Positions 7,328 through 15,025 of a stretch of 24,373 bases of DNA are shown here, piece by piece. The notes beneath the pieces are model-generated. The model ran no database searches and was not told where the DNA came from. It saw only the letters and a list, made by a program, of their open reading frames with translations. The first letter of the stretch is position 1, and every line of letters starts with the position of its first letter. This DNA comes from Firmicutes bacterium UBA3936 (lineage in GTDB: Bacteria; Bacillota; Dethiobacteria; Dethiobacterales; Dethiobacteraceae): assembly GCA_002385745.1 (NCBI GenBank), contig DGEC01000083.1, forward strand, positions 1 to 24,373, given 5' to 3'. A program made the translations under genes and the position numbers.

Positions 7328-9496
7328 TCATCTCGCCAGGCAATTCCGGATTCTGTGCTTCAGTCGCTTTGCCCGGCAAACCAAAACAGTCAGGTCATCG
7401 CGCATCCTGTCTCCTCCGCAGAGCTGGTATGCCTTCTCCAAAATAGCATCCGCCAATACCTGGGGGTGAGTATATGTTTGTTCGGCCAGATACATTTTCA
7501 GCCATTGCGGCCTGCCCGGAGCCGCCTCAAAAATGCCGTCGGTTACCATAACAATCAGCGCGTCATCTTCCAGTATGACACGGCGGGGTTTCAGTTCAAC
7601 TTCATCAAGTATACCCAGTGGAACAGACGGACTCTCAATTTCTCTGACACCGCCGCCGCTGTACAGGTAGCTTGGGGCAGCGCCGTTTTTTAAAAACAAA
7701 GCTTCTCCCTTCTCCGTATCAAGCAGCAAAACATCAAGTGTAGCAAAGGTTTCCTCACTGGAGCGGAGCTGCAGGATTGTATTTACGGTGCGGACCACGG
7801 TATCCTTGTCAAATCCCGCCAGCAGCAGGCGTTCAACCAGCTGCACGGCAGCCTTGCTCTCCTGCTGCGCGCGGCTTCCGTTTCCCATGCCGTCGCTTAA
7901 AACAAGGGCCTGCCGGCCGTCACGCAATTCAAGATAGCTGTAATAATCCCCGCAAATTTTCTGGCCTCCCCTGGCTGCCTGGGCAATTCCCAGTTCCATA
8001 TGAAAAAACCTGTCCTTAAGTTTTTCCGCTGCAGCGGCAGGCCCTACTCTGACCTCCTTTGCTATTTCGGCCATAATTTGAGCAAGTCCTGCCAGCTGAA
8101 GAGTTACAACCTTTCTGTTTTCAGCAAGGCGTCTCTGCCATTTCTGCTCCGTGTTTAGCGCGTCTTTCAGGAGAGAAAAGGCAAGGAGCAGCTCTTCTTT
8201 TTTCCGGCAGTACTTCTGCAAATAATCCGGCAGCGGGGTCCTGGAGCCCGGCTGCCCTCTGGCCAGCAAAGCATGCAATTTAACCACAGCCTGGTAAGTT
8301 TTTTGAAAGTCCTTTTCCCAGCACCTGCTGCGGGCCGGGCATTTTAAACAAACGTTTTGTGTCACTTTTTCCAGCAAGGCAGCAAGCCCGCTGCCTTCTT
8401 TCTCTGCTTCTTTCGGTGTGGACACCAAGGAAAAGGCGGCGGCCAGTTCCTTAAACACCAGGCAGTAATCATGTATGCGTGCGGCTGTCAGTTCTCTCAT
8501 CCTTTCCCCCTCATCTGCCGTCTGCTCCGGCAGTAAACTTTTCATTCTTCCCGGCATTAGCGGAACAATCAGAAACACCAGGCAAGCCGCACCGGAGAGC
8601 GACAATTCCAGGGACAACCCGTCATAACCAAAGACATAGAGCGTCAAAGCTCCCGTCCCCAGAAAAAAGGCGACAGCGGAAGACAGCCGGCCGGACATGC
8701 GGAAAAGTCCTCCGAAAAAACCGGCAAAGGTCAGGATCCCTGTCCATAAAATGCTTCCCTGTATACCCAGCAAAAAACCCAGCAAAGCGCCTGTAGCGGC
8801 ACCCAACCCTGAACCAAAGCAATATGCCGCCCACAAAGTAACAACCCGTGCTATACCGGACGCCAAAAAGGCCAGGGCCAAATCTTCATGGATTAAGGCA
8901 AGAAGCAAAAGCCCGGCAAAAACAATCCAGGAAATAATCCCTTCTATTTGCTCCGACAGGAAACTTAACTTGGCCGGGGGGTGTGCATAAACCTGCAGGA
9001 AAACCGCCGTCCCCAGAACGGCAAGCAAGGTCTCCAAGCCCATAACAAGCAGTGCGTAGGGCTGCCGGGCAGCAATTAGATATGGCAGCGCACTGCATGC
9101 ATATACAAGACCGGCAAGCAGGACAAACGGTATGCGGAAGCGCTTTACCCGGAAACGCAAGAGAAAAAAAATCGACATGCCGGCCAACTGACCAAGGGCA
9201 ACTGTTATGCCTCCGTCCGGATATACGGCTGCCAGCAGTACCAGCCCGTAAAGAGTCAAACGGCGTATATCATTACGCGCTGCCACAGCCCAGAGAACCA
9301 GGCCGAACGGAGCCATCTGCCCCAGCAAGCGCAGCCGTGCCAGAAGAATAATGGCAAGAATTGAGCCCGCTGTTTCCCGGGAAAGCAATTCTCCGAACAT
9401 CCTTATCCCCGGAATTCTCCACGTTTTTTTTCTTTTTTCACTTACAGCCTGTCCAATACGTAGATACGGCTCAATTACCGCAGTTCTCTCCGACAT
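7328..9496 (-). CDS. spoIIE: Stage II sporulation protein E, PP2C-type phosphatase
   Basis: Membrane phosphatase of the polar septum that dephosphorylates SpoIIAA, releasing sigma-F in the forespore; it also helps assemble the polar divisome. The N-terminal 320 residues contain about ten hydrophobic helices. A CLKCPARSRCW cysteine motif near residues 380-390 is characteristic of SpoIIE. The C-terminal PP2C/SpoIIE domain (about 500-715) shows GDYYSYLEL, the metal-binding LSDGMGNG, VMVTDGIFE and the final DDLTVLVC aspartates. At 722 residues it is shorter than the roughly 830-residue Bacillus protein but usual for clostridia. ATG start behind GGGGGGATC. A Spo0A-type promoter precedes it and a terminator follows, so it appears monocistronic. 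Confidence 0.96.
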   Translation of the reverse strand: MSERTAVIEPYLRIGQAVSEKRKKTWRIPGIRMFGELLSRETAGSILAIILLARLRLLGQMAPFGLVLWAVAARNDIRRLTLYGLVLLAAVYPDGGITVALGQLAGMSIFFLLRFRVKRFRIPFVLLAGLVYACSALPYLIAARQPYALLVMGLETLLAVLGTAVFLQVYAHPPAKLSFLSEQIEGIISWIVFAGLLLLALIHEDLALAFLASGIARVVTLWAAYCFGSGLGAATGALLGFLLGIQGSILWTGILTFAGFFGGLFRMSGRLSSAVAFFLGTGALTLYVFGYDGLSLELSLSGAACLVFLIVPLMPGRMKSLLPEQTADEGERMRELTAARIHDYCLVFKELAAAFSLVSTPKEAEKEGSGLAALLEKVTQNVCLKCPARSRCWEKDFQKTYQAVVKLHALLARGQPGSRTPLPDYLQKYCRKKEELLLAFSLLKDALNTEQKWQRRLAENRKVVTLQLAGLAQIMAEIAKEVRVGPAAAAEKLKDRFFHMELGIAQAARGGQKICGDYYSYLELRDGRQALVLSDGMGNGSRAQQESKAAVQLVERLLLAGFDKDTVVRTVNTILQLRSSEETFATLDVLLLDTEKGEALFLKNGAAPSYLYSGGGVREIESPSVPLGILDEVELKPRRVILEDDALIVMVTDGIFEAAPGRPQWLKMYLAEQTYTHPQVLADAILEKAYQLCGGDRMRDDLTVLVCRAKRLKHRIRNCLAR

Positions 9497-9521
9497 CCTG
9501 ATCCCCCCGTTTTTGCTGACA

Positions 9522-9588
9522 ATTATAACCTTTATGCTGCCGGTAATTTGTCAGAGCGGGGCGTTTGCCTGAAAAAATTTTTCGACAA
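9522..9588 (-). promoter_or_regulatory. Spo0A-type sigma-A promoter of spoIIE with 0A box
   Basis: Minus strand: CTGACA (9549-9554), an unusually long 21-bp spacer, then TATAAT (9522-9527). A perfect 0A box TTGTCGAA lies upstream at 9581-9588, and a related TTGTCAGA in the opposite direction overlaps the -35 (9548-9555). In Bacillus, spoIIE and spoIIG promoters are known for 21-22 bp spacing and activation by Spo0A~P, so the architecture looks conserved. The 0A box begins almost at the end of feoA. Confidence 0.75.
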
Positions 9589-9591
9589 TTA

Positions 9592-9825
9592 TTATGCTTC
9601 AGGGCACACCAGGATAAACACTGCCGCTGTGCGGTCCAGGGCCACAGTAGTAAAACCCGTTTGAATTACAATACCGGGATAATTGCGCAGGAGAGTCACA
9701 TAAAGCCCCGGTACAATGCCGAGTGCAAGCAGTTTTTTTAGAATTGTGCGGTTCTCCGTCGCCAGTTCCACAATTTTCCCGGTCTTTCCCACCGGCATTT
9801 GCAGCAAATTCAGTAGGGCAGGCAT
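9592..9825 (-). CDS. feoA: Ferrous iron transport protein A (FeoA)
   Basis: A 77-residue SH3-like FeoA-domain protein, a small cytoplasmic partner thought to modulate FeoB. The KIVELATENRTILKKLLALGIVPG stretch (about 17-40), the core VTLLRNYPGIVIQT region and the C-terminal LDRTAAVFILV strand match the family. ATG start with a strong AGGAGGTGG site that overlaps the end of feoB. It lies 11 bp downstream of feoB, reversed from the common feoA-feoB order but still clearly co-transcribed. Confidence 0.88.
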   Translation of the reverse strand: MPALLNLLQMPVGKTGKIVELATENRTILKKLLALGIVPGLYVTLLRNYPGIVIQTGFTTVALDRTAAVFILVCPEA

Positions 9826-9836
9826 AATTCCACCTC

Positions 9837-11750
9837 CTAAAAAACAGGCAGCCGGAGCAGCAAGTTTAACAAAAAGCCGGCCGTATAAGCAATCAAAGCC
9901 GTACAGGCGGCAATAGTCAGGGCGGCAATGATTCCCCGTTCACGGACCATTACAGCAAGCTGGGCTGAACAGGGCAAAAATAAAGTCAGCACAACGGAAG
10001 CTACAAGCAACCGGCTGCCGCTGACCGCACCTGTCCGGTGAAGTTCCCATAATCCGGCGGCACCGTAATCCCTGCGGAAGAAGCCATATAAAAAAACACC
10101 TGCTGTCTCCGGCGGCAGTCCCAGGGAAGCTGCGGCTTTTTGCAAAAAAAATATCAGTACCTGCAGCAGCTTTGCCTGCTGCAGAAGCCAGAGCAAAACG
10201 GCAATCAGGGTAAAGACAGGCATTACTTCCTTCAGGTACCAGTACATCCGGGCAAAAGTCTTTTTTAGCAGCGCATAAAGCCCGGGCAGTCTGAGCGGCG
10301 GCAACTCCATAAAGTAGGGCGTTCTGCTTCCCGGCAGCAGGCAATCAAGCAACTTGCCTGCCAAGAAAAAAACAACTGCAACCACCAAAGCCCAAAACAA
10401 CAGGTAAATAGGCTCGCCTGCCAGCAGGGCCATGATCAGTCCCAGCTGGGCGGAGCACGGTATGGCTGCCGCCAGTAAAAAGCTCGCAAGCAAACGCTCC
10501 CGCCTGCTTTCCAGTGTTCTGGTCACCAGCACGCCCATGGTGCCGCAGCCGAATCCCAGGGCCAGCGGTATCACTGCCCTTCCGTTTAAGCCGATGCGCC
10601 GCATCAGGCTGTCGGCAAAAAAAGCCAGCCGCGGCAGGTAGCCACTGTCCTCCAGCAGGGCAAAAACTAAAAAGAATGTTCCTGTAACCGGAAGAATGAT
10701 GCCAAGAATATAGCGCAGCGCCATGGTTACAATGCCAAATTCCCCTGTCAGTATATCCAGCAAAGCGCCTGCCGGAAGAACTTTCTCCAGCCAGCCGGTT
10801 ACAGCAGGGATGACAATTCCGCCCAGTATCTTTTCCTCAAGCAAGGCAACCAGCACCCCCGCTCCAAACCGCCCCACAAATAAATAAAGACCGAAGTAAA
10901 TGACAAGGGCCGTTATTAAGAGACCGCCCAGCGGGTCCAGGGTTGCTTTTTCCAGCAGACCGTCTTTTTTCTTTTTTCCCCTGACCAGGTACAAGCCCGC
11001 AAGTATTGACTCTGCCTGCCTGTACCGCATCAGCGGCATTTCCCAGTCAGGCAGTTCCCCCGCTGCCCGGACATAAGCAGCCAGGCAGTCAAGCGCCTCC
11101 CGGGTTTCCTGCTGCTTTGCAAGTTTAACCGCCTCCGGATCTTCTTCCAGGCAGAGGCGGGCCATCATCTCCTTGGAAAAGGGGTAGCTGCCTTGCAGGC
11201 AGCGTGCCGCCTTGCTGACCAGGTAATGTTCCTTTGCCGGCTGTGCCTTTTGCATTACAAGCCCGGAGCTCAGTTTGGCAATTGCCTTTTTCAGCTGCAA
11301 AATACCCCGTCCTCTAAGGAACGCCGCTTCCAGAACCGGTATTTTTAGTCTCCTGGCCAGCTCGTTTTTGCGGATATATACTCCTGCCTTTTCCGCCTCA
11401 TCAATCATATTCAAGACAAGGATAACGGCAAAACCGGCATTAATCAGCTCTATTGTCAAGGGCAGCATCCGCGGCAGGTTTTTGGCATCCGCCACATGGA
11501 TAACCAAATCAGGGGATTGTTCCATCAACAGACGGCGGGTAACTTTTTCCTCTTCCGTAAAAGGAGAAAAACTGTACATCCCGGGTGTATCATATACCGT
11601 ATACAGCTTCCCCAGGATATTAGCCCGGCCCCGGGAGATTTCCACGGTTGTGCCGGGGTAATTGGAAACGGTTGCATAACTTCCTGTCAGCCGGTAAAAA
11701 AGAACGCTTTTGCCGACATTGGGGTTGCCGATTAAAGCTATTGTTTTCAT
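9837..11750 (-). CDS. feoB: Ferrous iron transporter FeoB
   Basis: Inner-membrane Fe(II) importer with an N-terminal GTPase. G1 GNPNVGKS is at residues 8-15, a G2 threonine lies in SNYPGTTVE, G3 DTPG is at 54-57 and G4 NMID at 114-117. A linker follows (about 170-255), then roughly eight membrane helices. Both Gate regions keep their cysteine: IPCSAQLG in the first half and LPCSAQLAV near the C-terminus, plus GFGCGTMG. The length of 637 residues is at the short end of the family. ATG start behind GGAGGTGG. It forms an operon with feoA. The gene pair sits inside a conserved sporulation cluster, which suggests insertion. Iron control is expected, but no Fur-type box is recognisable; the palindrome at 11798-11829 is the only candidate. 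Confidence 0.95.
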   Translation of the reverse strand: MKTIALIGNPNVGKSVLFYRLTGSYATVSNYPGTTVEISRGRANILGKLYTVYDTPGMYSFSPFTEEEKVTRRLLMEQSPDLVIHVADAKNLPRMLPLTIELINAGFAVILVLNMIDEAEKAGVYIRKNELARRLKIPVLEAAFLRGRGILQLKKAIAKLSSGLVMQKAQPAKEHYLVSKAARCLQGSYPFSKEMMARLCLEEDPEAVKLAKQQETREALDCLAAYVRAAGELPDWEMPLMRYRQAESILAGLYLVRGKKKKDGLLEKATLDPLGGLLITALVIYFGLYLFVGRFGAGVLVALLEEKILGGIVIPAVTGWLEKVLPAGALLDILTGEFGIVTMALRYILGIILPVTGTFFLVFALLEDSGYLPRLAFFADSLMRRIGLNGRAVIPLALGFGCGTMGVLVTRTLESRRERLLASFLLAAAIPCSAQLGLIMALLAGEPIYLLFWALVVAVVFFLAGKLLDCLLPGSRTPYFMELPPLRLPGLYALLKKTFARMYWYLKEVMPVFTLIAVLLWLLQQAKLLQVLIFFLQKAAASLGLPPETAGVFLYGFFRRDYGAAGLWELHRTGAVSGSRLLVASVVLTLFLPCSAQLAVMVRERGIIAALTIAACTALIAYTAGFLLNLLLRLPVF

Positions 11751-11788
11751 CCCGCTGCCACCTCCATACTTCCTCTTTTTTTATATGC

Positions 11789-11829
11789 AAAATAAAAGGC
11801 CGTCTTGCCAAATATTTGCATAGACGGCC
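11789..11829 (-). terminator. Palindrome/terminator between feoB and the ydcZ-type gene
   Basis: GGCCGTCT (11798-11805) and AGACGGCC (11822-11829) form a perfect 8-bp stem, extended inward by TGC-c-AAAT pairing with ATTTGCA. On the minus strand it is followed by TTTTATTTT, so it is a good intrinsic terminator in that direction. It could end ppx transcripts that have crossed the ydcZ gene, or act in the feoB leader. The inner dyad could also be an operator shared by the two divergent genes. Confidence 0.65.
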
Positions 11830-11870
11830 ATTGTCAGGCACACACTATAGCGGGGAAAGGAGTATGAGAA

Positions 11871-12308
11871 ATGTATTTGATTGCCTTACTGACAGCATTT
11901 GCTGCCGGCGTTTTGATGGCCTTCCAGGGCTCTCTTAACACCGGGCTTGGGAAAATAATCGGTTTGCTTGCATCCACATTCTTTGTCCATGCCATTGGAA
12001 CGGCGGCCATGACAATTCTTCTTTTGATCATGAAGGGTGAAAGCAAAGCGGGTAAACTGACAGATGTTCCCTGGTATCTTTATCTGGGGGGTATTCTGAG
12101 TGTAGTTATTATTTATGCTGTGGCAACCAGCATTTCCCGCATCGGGGTGGCAGCTGCCACAACAGCCATTATTGTCGGACAGGTAGGAACGGCTCTGGCG
12201 ATTGACCATTTCGGGTGTTTTGGCCTGGAGAAAATACCCTTTACCTGGATTAAAGCAGTAGGTGTTGCCTGCCTGGCACTGGGCGGCTGGCTCATGCTTG
12301 CGAAATAG
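11871..12308 (+). CDS. DMT superfamily transporter, YdcZ (DUF606) family
   Basis: The only plus-strand gene. It encodes 145 residues with about five membrane helices. The N-terminal AAGVLMAFQGSLNTGLGK segment and the central AATTAIIVGQVGTALAIDHFG segment are characteristic of the YdcZ/DUF606 branch of drug/metabolite transporters. Members are short and may pair with a partner or dimerise; the substrate is unknown. ATG start 8 nt behind AAAGGAG. Its last 17 bp overlap the 3' end of the convergent ppx gene. It is divergent from feoB, sharing a 120-bp region with the palindrome at 11798-11829. I found no convincing promoter for it. Its place among sporulation genes is unusual. Confidence 0.85.
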   Translation: MYLIALLTAFAAGVLMAFQGSLNTGLGKIIGLLASTFFVHAIGTAAMTILLLIMKGESKAGKLTDVPWYLYLGGILSVVIIYAVATSISRIGVAAATTAIIVGQVGTALAIDHFGCFGLEKIPFTWIKAVGVACLALGGWLMLAK

Positions 12309-13191
12309 CAGCATACAAACGGCCAAGCAGCAAGCCTTCCTCGGAAACCACAAGTCCCTCCGCTCCGGCTGCCGCCAGCAGCTCATTCACTACAAGTGTA
12401 CCGGCCGGCATAATAGGGGCTCTTGCCGGCGGCAGGCCGGTGATAAGCGCCCTGGCAGAAGCGGGAACGGCAGTAATTTTGGAGAATACTTCCTGCACCT
12501 TTGCCGCCGGTAGAAAATAACCGTGTATTTTACCGGGATCATAGGCGGAAAGTCCCAGTGCCACGGAAGCAAGGGCGGTTACGGTTCCGCCTGTGCCAAC
12601 AATTTCTTTATCCTGCAGTGCAGACCTGTTCAGAAGGTTTTGGATATAACCCCGGGCTTCCGCAATTTCCCCGGGCTGCGGCGGGTCATGCCGAAAAAAT
12701 TGTTCTGTTAAATTCAAAGCTCCGAACAGGTAACTGGCTGTCTCTACCTTATGGTTGCTTTGCCAGATCAATTCACATGAACCGCCGCCCAGGTCAAAAA
12801 CAAGTATTCTATCACTAAGAGACAGACTTTTTCTTACACCGGTATAACTGTAATAAGCCTCCTCCTCCGCAGACAAAACTTCCACGGGACAACCTGCGTA
12901 GGCGGCAAGCTCACGGCAAAAGCCAGCGCCGTCATCCGCCTGCCGCAGCGCACTTGTACCCATAATATACAGCTGTGCTGCCCTGTAGCGCTCTGCAATT
13001 TCAAGAAAGGAGGCAACTGCCAGAAGGGTTGCTTTTTTCCCCTGAACATGCAGCCTGCCGTTTGCGGAAAGGCCGCTGCCAAGACGCGTCGTCTGCATTT
13101 TGCGGCAGACAGGAAGCAATTTGTTTCCTTGTTTCTCGGCAATCAGCAGGCGGGATGAATTCGTACCGAGATCTATGGCTGCCAGGAACAT
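12292..13191 (-). CDS. ppx: Exopolyphosphatase / pppGpp phosphatase (Ppx/GppA family)
   Basis: Acetate-kinase/actin-fold phosphatase that releases phosphate from polyphosphate or from pppGpp. The phosphate-1 motif AIDLGTNSSR lies at residues 5-14, the VFDLGGGSCEL motif around 130-140 and the IVGTGGTVTALA motif around 196-207. At 299 residues it is the single-module short form, lacking the C-terminal HD-like half of E. coli Ppx. ATG start behind GGGGGG. It lies after the strong yabR terminator, so it needs its own promoter; TTGTTT-16-TAATAT overlapping that terminator is a weak candidate. Its stop is within ydcZ on the other strand, with no terminator until 11829. Polyphosphate versus pppGpp preference cannot be read from sequence. 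Confidence 0.9.
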   Translation of the reverse strand: MFLAAIDLGTNSSRLLIAEKQGNKLLPVCRKMQTTRLGSGLSANGRLHVQGKKATLLAVASFLEIAERYRAAQLYIMGTSALRQADDGAGFCRELAAYAGCPVEVLSAEEEAYYSYTGVRKSLSLSDRILVFDLGGGSCELIWQSNHKVETASYLFGALNLTEQFFRHDPPQPGEIAEARGYIQNLLNRSALQDKEIVGTGGTVTALASVALGLSAYDPGKIHGYFLPAAKVQEVFSKITAVPASARALITGLPPARAPIMPAGTLVVNELLAAAGAEGLVVSEEGLLLGRLYAAISQA

Positions 13192-13250
13192 ATTTCCCCC
13201 TAAAAATAACTTCCCCGTATTGAGCCCCTCTTTGATATTAGTTTTCCCGG

Positions 13251-13285
13251 AAAATAAAACAAGGTATTCCGCCGGGAATACCTTG
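13251..13285 (-). terminator. Intrinsic terminator of yabR
   Basis: On the minus strand CAAGGTATTC pairs perfectly with GAATACCTTG around CCGGCG, followed by TTTTATTTT. It lies a few bases past the yabR stop and separates it from ppx. Confidence 0.88.
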
Positions 13286-13293
13286 CCAGCTTG

Positions 13294-13692
13294 TCAGTAT
13301 ATGTGGGATCTATAGGATGAAGAACCTCTGCCGCCCCGCTTTGATTCGGTGTTCCTTCTCAGGTCCTGCAGACGTTCATCACTGTCCTTTAAAAATTTGC
13401 TAAGCTTATCTTCAAAGGAAAGGTTGCTGCTCCTGTTGTGGGTGCCATCTTCATAGCCTTCCTTTGCCTGCTTTATTGAAAGACCTATTTTACCTTTACC
13501 GTCAATGGAAAGTATTTTTACCCTGACACTGTCTTGTTTTTTTAAATACTCGTTAATATCCCTGACATAAGTGTCTGCAATTTCTGAAATGTGGACGAGA
13601 CCGGTTTCTCCGTTTTCTAGCTGGACAAAAGCTCCAAAATGTGTAATACCGGTGACCACCCCTTCTACAATGGCGCCCACCTCTAGAGACAT
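13294..13692 (-). CDS. yabR: S1-domain RNA-binding protein, YabR type
   Basis: A 132-residue protein with one S1/OB-fold RNA-binding domain at residues 4-75 (GAIVEGVVTGITHFGAFV, then GLVHISEIAD and VKILSIDGKGKIGLSIKQA). A conserved charged tail follows, with FEDKLSKFLKDSDERLQDL and then an Arg/Gly/Ser-rich end. YabR-type proteins are ribosome- or RNA-associated general stress proteins in Firmicutes; the exact role is not established. The ATG lies 12 nt behind AGGAGG, a rather long spacing. It has its own strong promoter and terminator, so it is an independent unit next to divIC, as in Bacillus. Confidence 0.9.
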   Translation of the reverse strand: MSLEVGAIVEGVVTGITHFGAFVQLENGETGLVHISEIADTYVRDINEYLKKQDSVRVKILSIDGKGKIGLSIKQAKEGYEDGTHNRSSNLSFEDKLSKFLKDSDERLQDLRRNTESKRGGRGSSSYRSHIY

Positions 13693-13730
13693 ACGAAAGA
13701 TATTCCTCCTTGCTAAAAATGTCTATCCTC

Positions 13731-13758
13731 ATTATATACGGATTGTCCCGTTTGTCAA
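13731..13758 (-). promoter_or_regulatory. Sigma-A promoter of yabR
   Basis: Minus strand: perfect TTGACA (13753-13758), 16 bp, perfect TATAAT (13731-13736). It lies in the 93-bp gap between divIC and yabR and is one of the two best housekeeping promoters in the window. Confidence 0.82.
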
Positions 13759-13759
13759 G

Positions 13760-13784
13760 AATAATTGCAGGCCAAACAGGCCTG
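13760..13784 (-). terminator. Weak terminator-like hairpin after divIC
   Basis: On the minus strand CAGGCC pairs with GGCCTG around TGTTT, followed by CAATTATTCTT. It is a 6-bp stem with a poor U tract, directly after the divIC stop and just upstream of the yabR promoter. It may cause partial termination. Confidence 0.4.
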
Positions 13785-13785
13785 T

Positions 13786-14145
13786 CTACTCTTCCGCCGA
13801 AAGGTTGTCCCTGTCCCGAAAATAGAAAAGTATTTCACCGCTGCGTGCCATGCCTAATTCTTCCCTGGCTATCTGCTCAATGTAATCGGGCGAGTGCAAA
13901 CGTTCAATCTCCGCCTGCAGCTCTTCATTTTCCTGCTTGACTTCCTCTATCCGCTCGGTAATTGCAGCAAGCGACTGCTGCATTTTATGCAACCGCCAGT
14001 ACTGGCGGGCAAACAGAACCAAAAAATAAATAAAAATCAAAATAAGCAGGGAAAAAAAGAGTCTTTTTTTCAGCGGCACCTGCTTTGACTGTGGCAGATA
14101 AACAATCTTGCTTTTCCTGTTATTGGCAGTCAGCGGGGTGTTCAT
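13786..14145 (-). CDS. divIC: Septum formation initiator DivIC/FtsB family
   Basis: Small bitopic division protein that forms a complex with FtsL and DivIB at the septum. Layout from the chosen start: a basic cytoplasmic N-terminus (1-27), one membrane helix (about 28-47, LFFSLLILIFIYFLVLF), then a coiled coil (about 50-90, rich in Glu/Leu/Gln heptads) and the typical end SPDYIEQIAREELGMARSGE. Length is 119 residues. The ATG at 14145 is chosen because AAGGA lies 6 nt before it, while the ATG at 14151 directly abuts the Shine-Dalgarno. It follows yabQ by 57 bp. Division needs it in growing cells, so a vegetative promoter is expected, but only a weak GGAATA-17-TATAAC is visible upstream. Confidence 0.92.
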   Translation of the reverse strand: MNTPLTANNRKSKIVYLPQSKQVPLKKRLFFSLLILIFIYFLVLFARQYWRLHKMQQSLAAITERIEEVKQENEELQAEIERLHSPDYIEQIAREELGMARSGEILFYFRDRDNLSAEE

Positions 14146-14202
14146 AGGCATTCCTTCCCTGCAGTAAGTGAGTACTTGCTGTTATATTCTCCGCGCAAAA
14201 GC

Positions 14203-14670
14203 TTATTCCTTCTTTTTCCTTTGGAAACACGACTTAAGAATTCCGGCCGGCTTGGCAGACACATAACACAGTACCCGGCAGGCAAAACGCAACAGGGCGG
14301 CAATTTTCCCGCCTGCAAACACGGCAGGGCCGGAAATAAACAGAAAAACTTTCTGCAGGAAAAGGCAGCATTTTACGAAAAAACGCCGGCACATCCGGTG
14401 CAGCAGGAAGTAATAAAACAAACCGCCCAAAAACAGGCCGAAAAAAACATGAGCCCGGATTTCCGCCCAATTGCTAAAGAACAAAATTGCAAAAACAATT
14501 AAGGTCATAACCAGGCAAAACAAAAAATCAAGCAGCAATAACAGCGGCCGGGACAGCTTGATAAAGTGGCGAAAAACAGCAAGCAAATCAAAGCAAATAG
14601 CAATGAAAACACCCAAGAAAACTGTTACTGCCAAAACTGTAAGCTGACCGGCAACAAAGGCATCCCGCAC
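14203..14670 (-). CDS. yabQ: Spore cortex biosynthesis protein YabQ
   Basis: A 155-residue membrane protein with hydrophobic segments near residues 8-30, 42-65 and 73-92 and a basic tail. The order after yabP, the size and the N-terminal FLGVFIAICFDLLAVFRH pattern identify the YabQ family, a mother-cell membrane protein needed for cortex formation in Bacillus. GTG start with GGAGGA 5 nt upstream. It lies 29 bp downstream of yabP and is presumably read with it. Several Cys and Phe residues in the C-terminal third are not obviously conserved. Confidence 0.88.
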   Translation of the reverse strand: MRDAFVAGQLTVLAVTVFLGVFIAICFDLLAVFRHFIKLSRPLLLLLDFLFCLVMTLIVFAILFFSNWAEIRAHVFFGLFLGGLFYYFLLHRMCRRFFVKCCLFLQKVFLFISGPAVFAGGKIAALLRFACRVLCYVSAKPAGILKSCFQRKKKE

Positions 14671-14699
14671 GTCCTTCCTCCCCGGTTTAGATGGCTCAC

Positions 14700-14999
14700 C
14701 TATTTAAAAATACGCTCAAAGAAACTTTTTCCCCTGTCCCGGTAGCGCTGGTCATCGCTGTATACCAGTTCCGTAATCAGCCCCTCAATGGCCAGTTCTC
14801 CCTTTTCCAGATTCAGATTCTTAATATGCAAATCCTCTCCATGGATGGCAAGCAGCCCTTTTTCCGTTTCCAGTACAATTTCCTCGTCATCAAAGCTGTC
14901 AACATGTACAACTCCGGTAATATCAACTGCTTCACGGTTGTTAATTACCAGCCGGTGTTGTGCTGCAGGCACAATCTGTTTTGTATAAGTATCCACCAT
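14700..14999 (-). CDS. yabP: Sporulation protein YabP
   Basis: A 99-residue soluble beta-rich protein of the YabP/YqfC family. In related species YabP acts in the mother cell during spore coat or cortex assembly, and the YqfC paralogue works with YqfD. Visible family marks are the H-RLVINNREAV opening, the GLLAIHGEDLHIKNLNLEKGELAIEG block (about 49-74) and a basic C-terminus SFFERIFK. ATG start behind GGGGAGGGG. First gene of yabP-yabQ-divIC; a sigma-E-like promoter lies 27 bp upstream and a strong terminator separates it from spoIID. Confidence 0.92.
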   Translation of the reverse strand: MVDTYTKQIVPAAQHRLVINNREAVDITGVVHVDSFDDEEIVLETEKGLLAIHGEDLHIKNLNLEKGELAIEGLITELVYSDDQRYRDRGKSFFERIFK

Positions 15000-15025
15000 G
15001 ACCCCTCCCCATGTTTTTCTATTCC

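Noticed and set aside
9566..9603. Hairpin after feoA as a terminator
   Set aside because: CCTGAA/TTCAGG can pair, but the T run lies inside the stem region, not after it, and the sequence is better explained as the spoIIE 0A-box region.
11886..12386. 166-codon open frame on the minus strand over ydcZ
   Set aside because: Antisense shadow of the ydcZ-type gene; ydcZ has membrane helices, family motifs and a proper ribosome-binding site.
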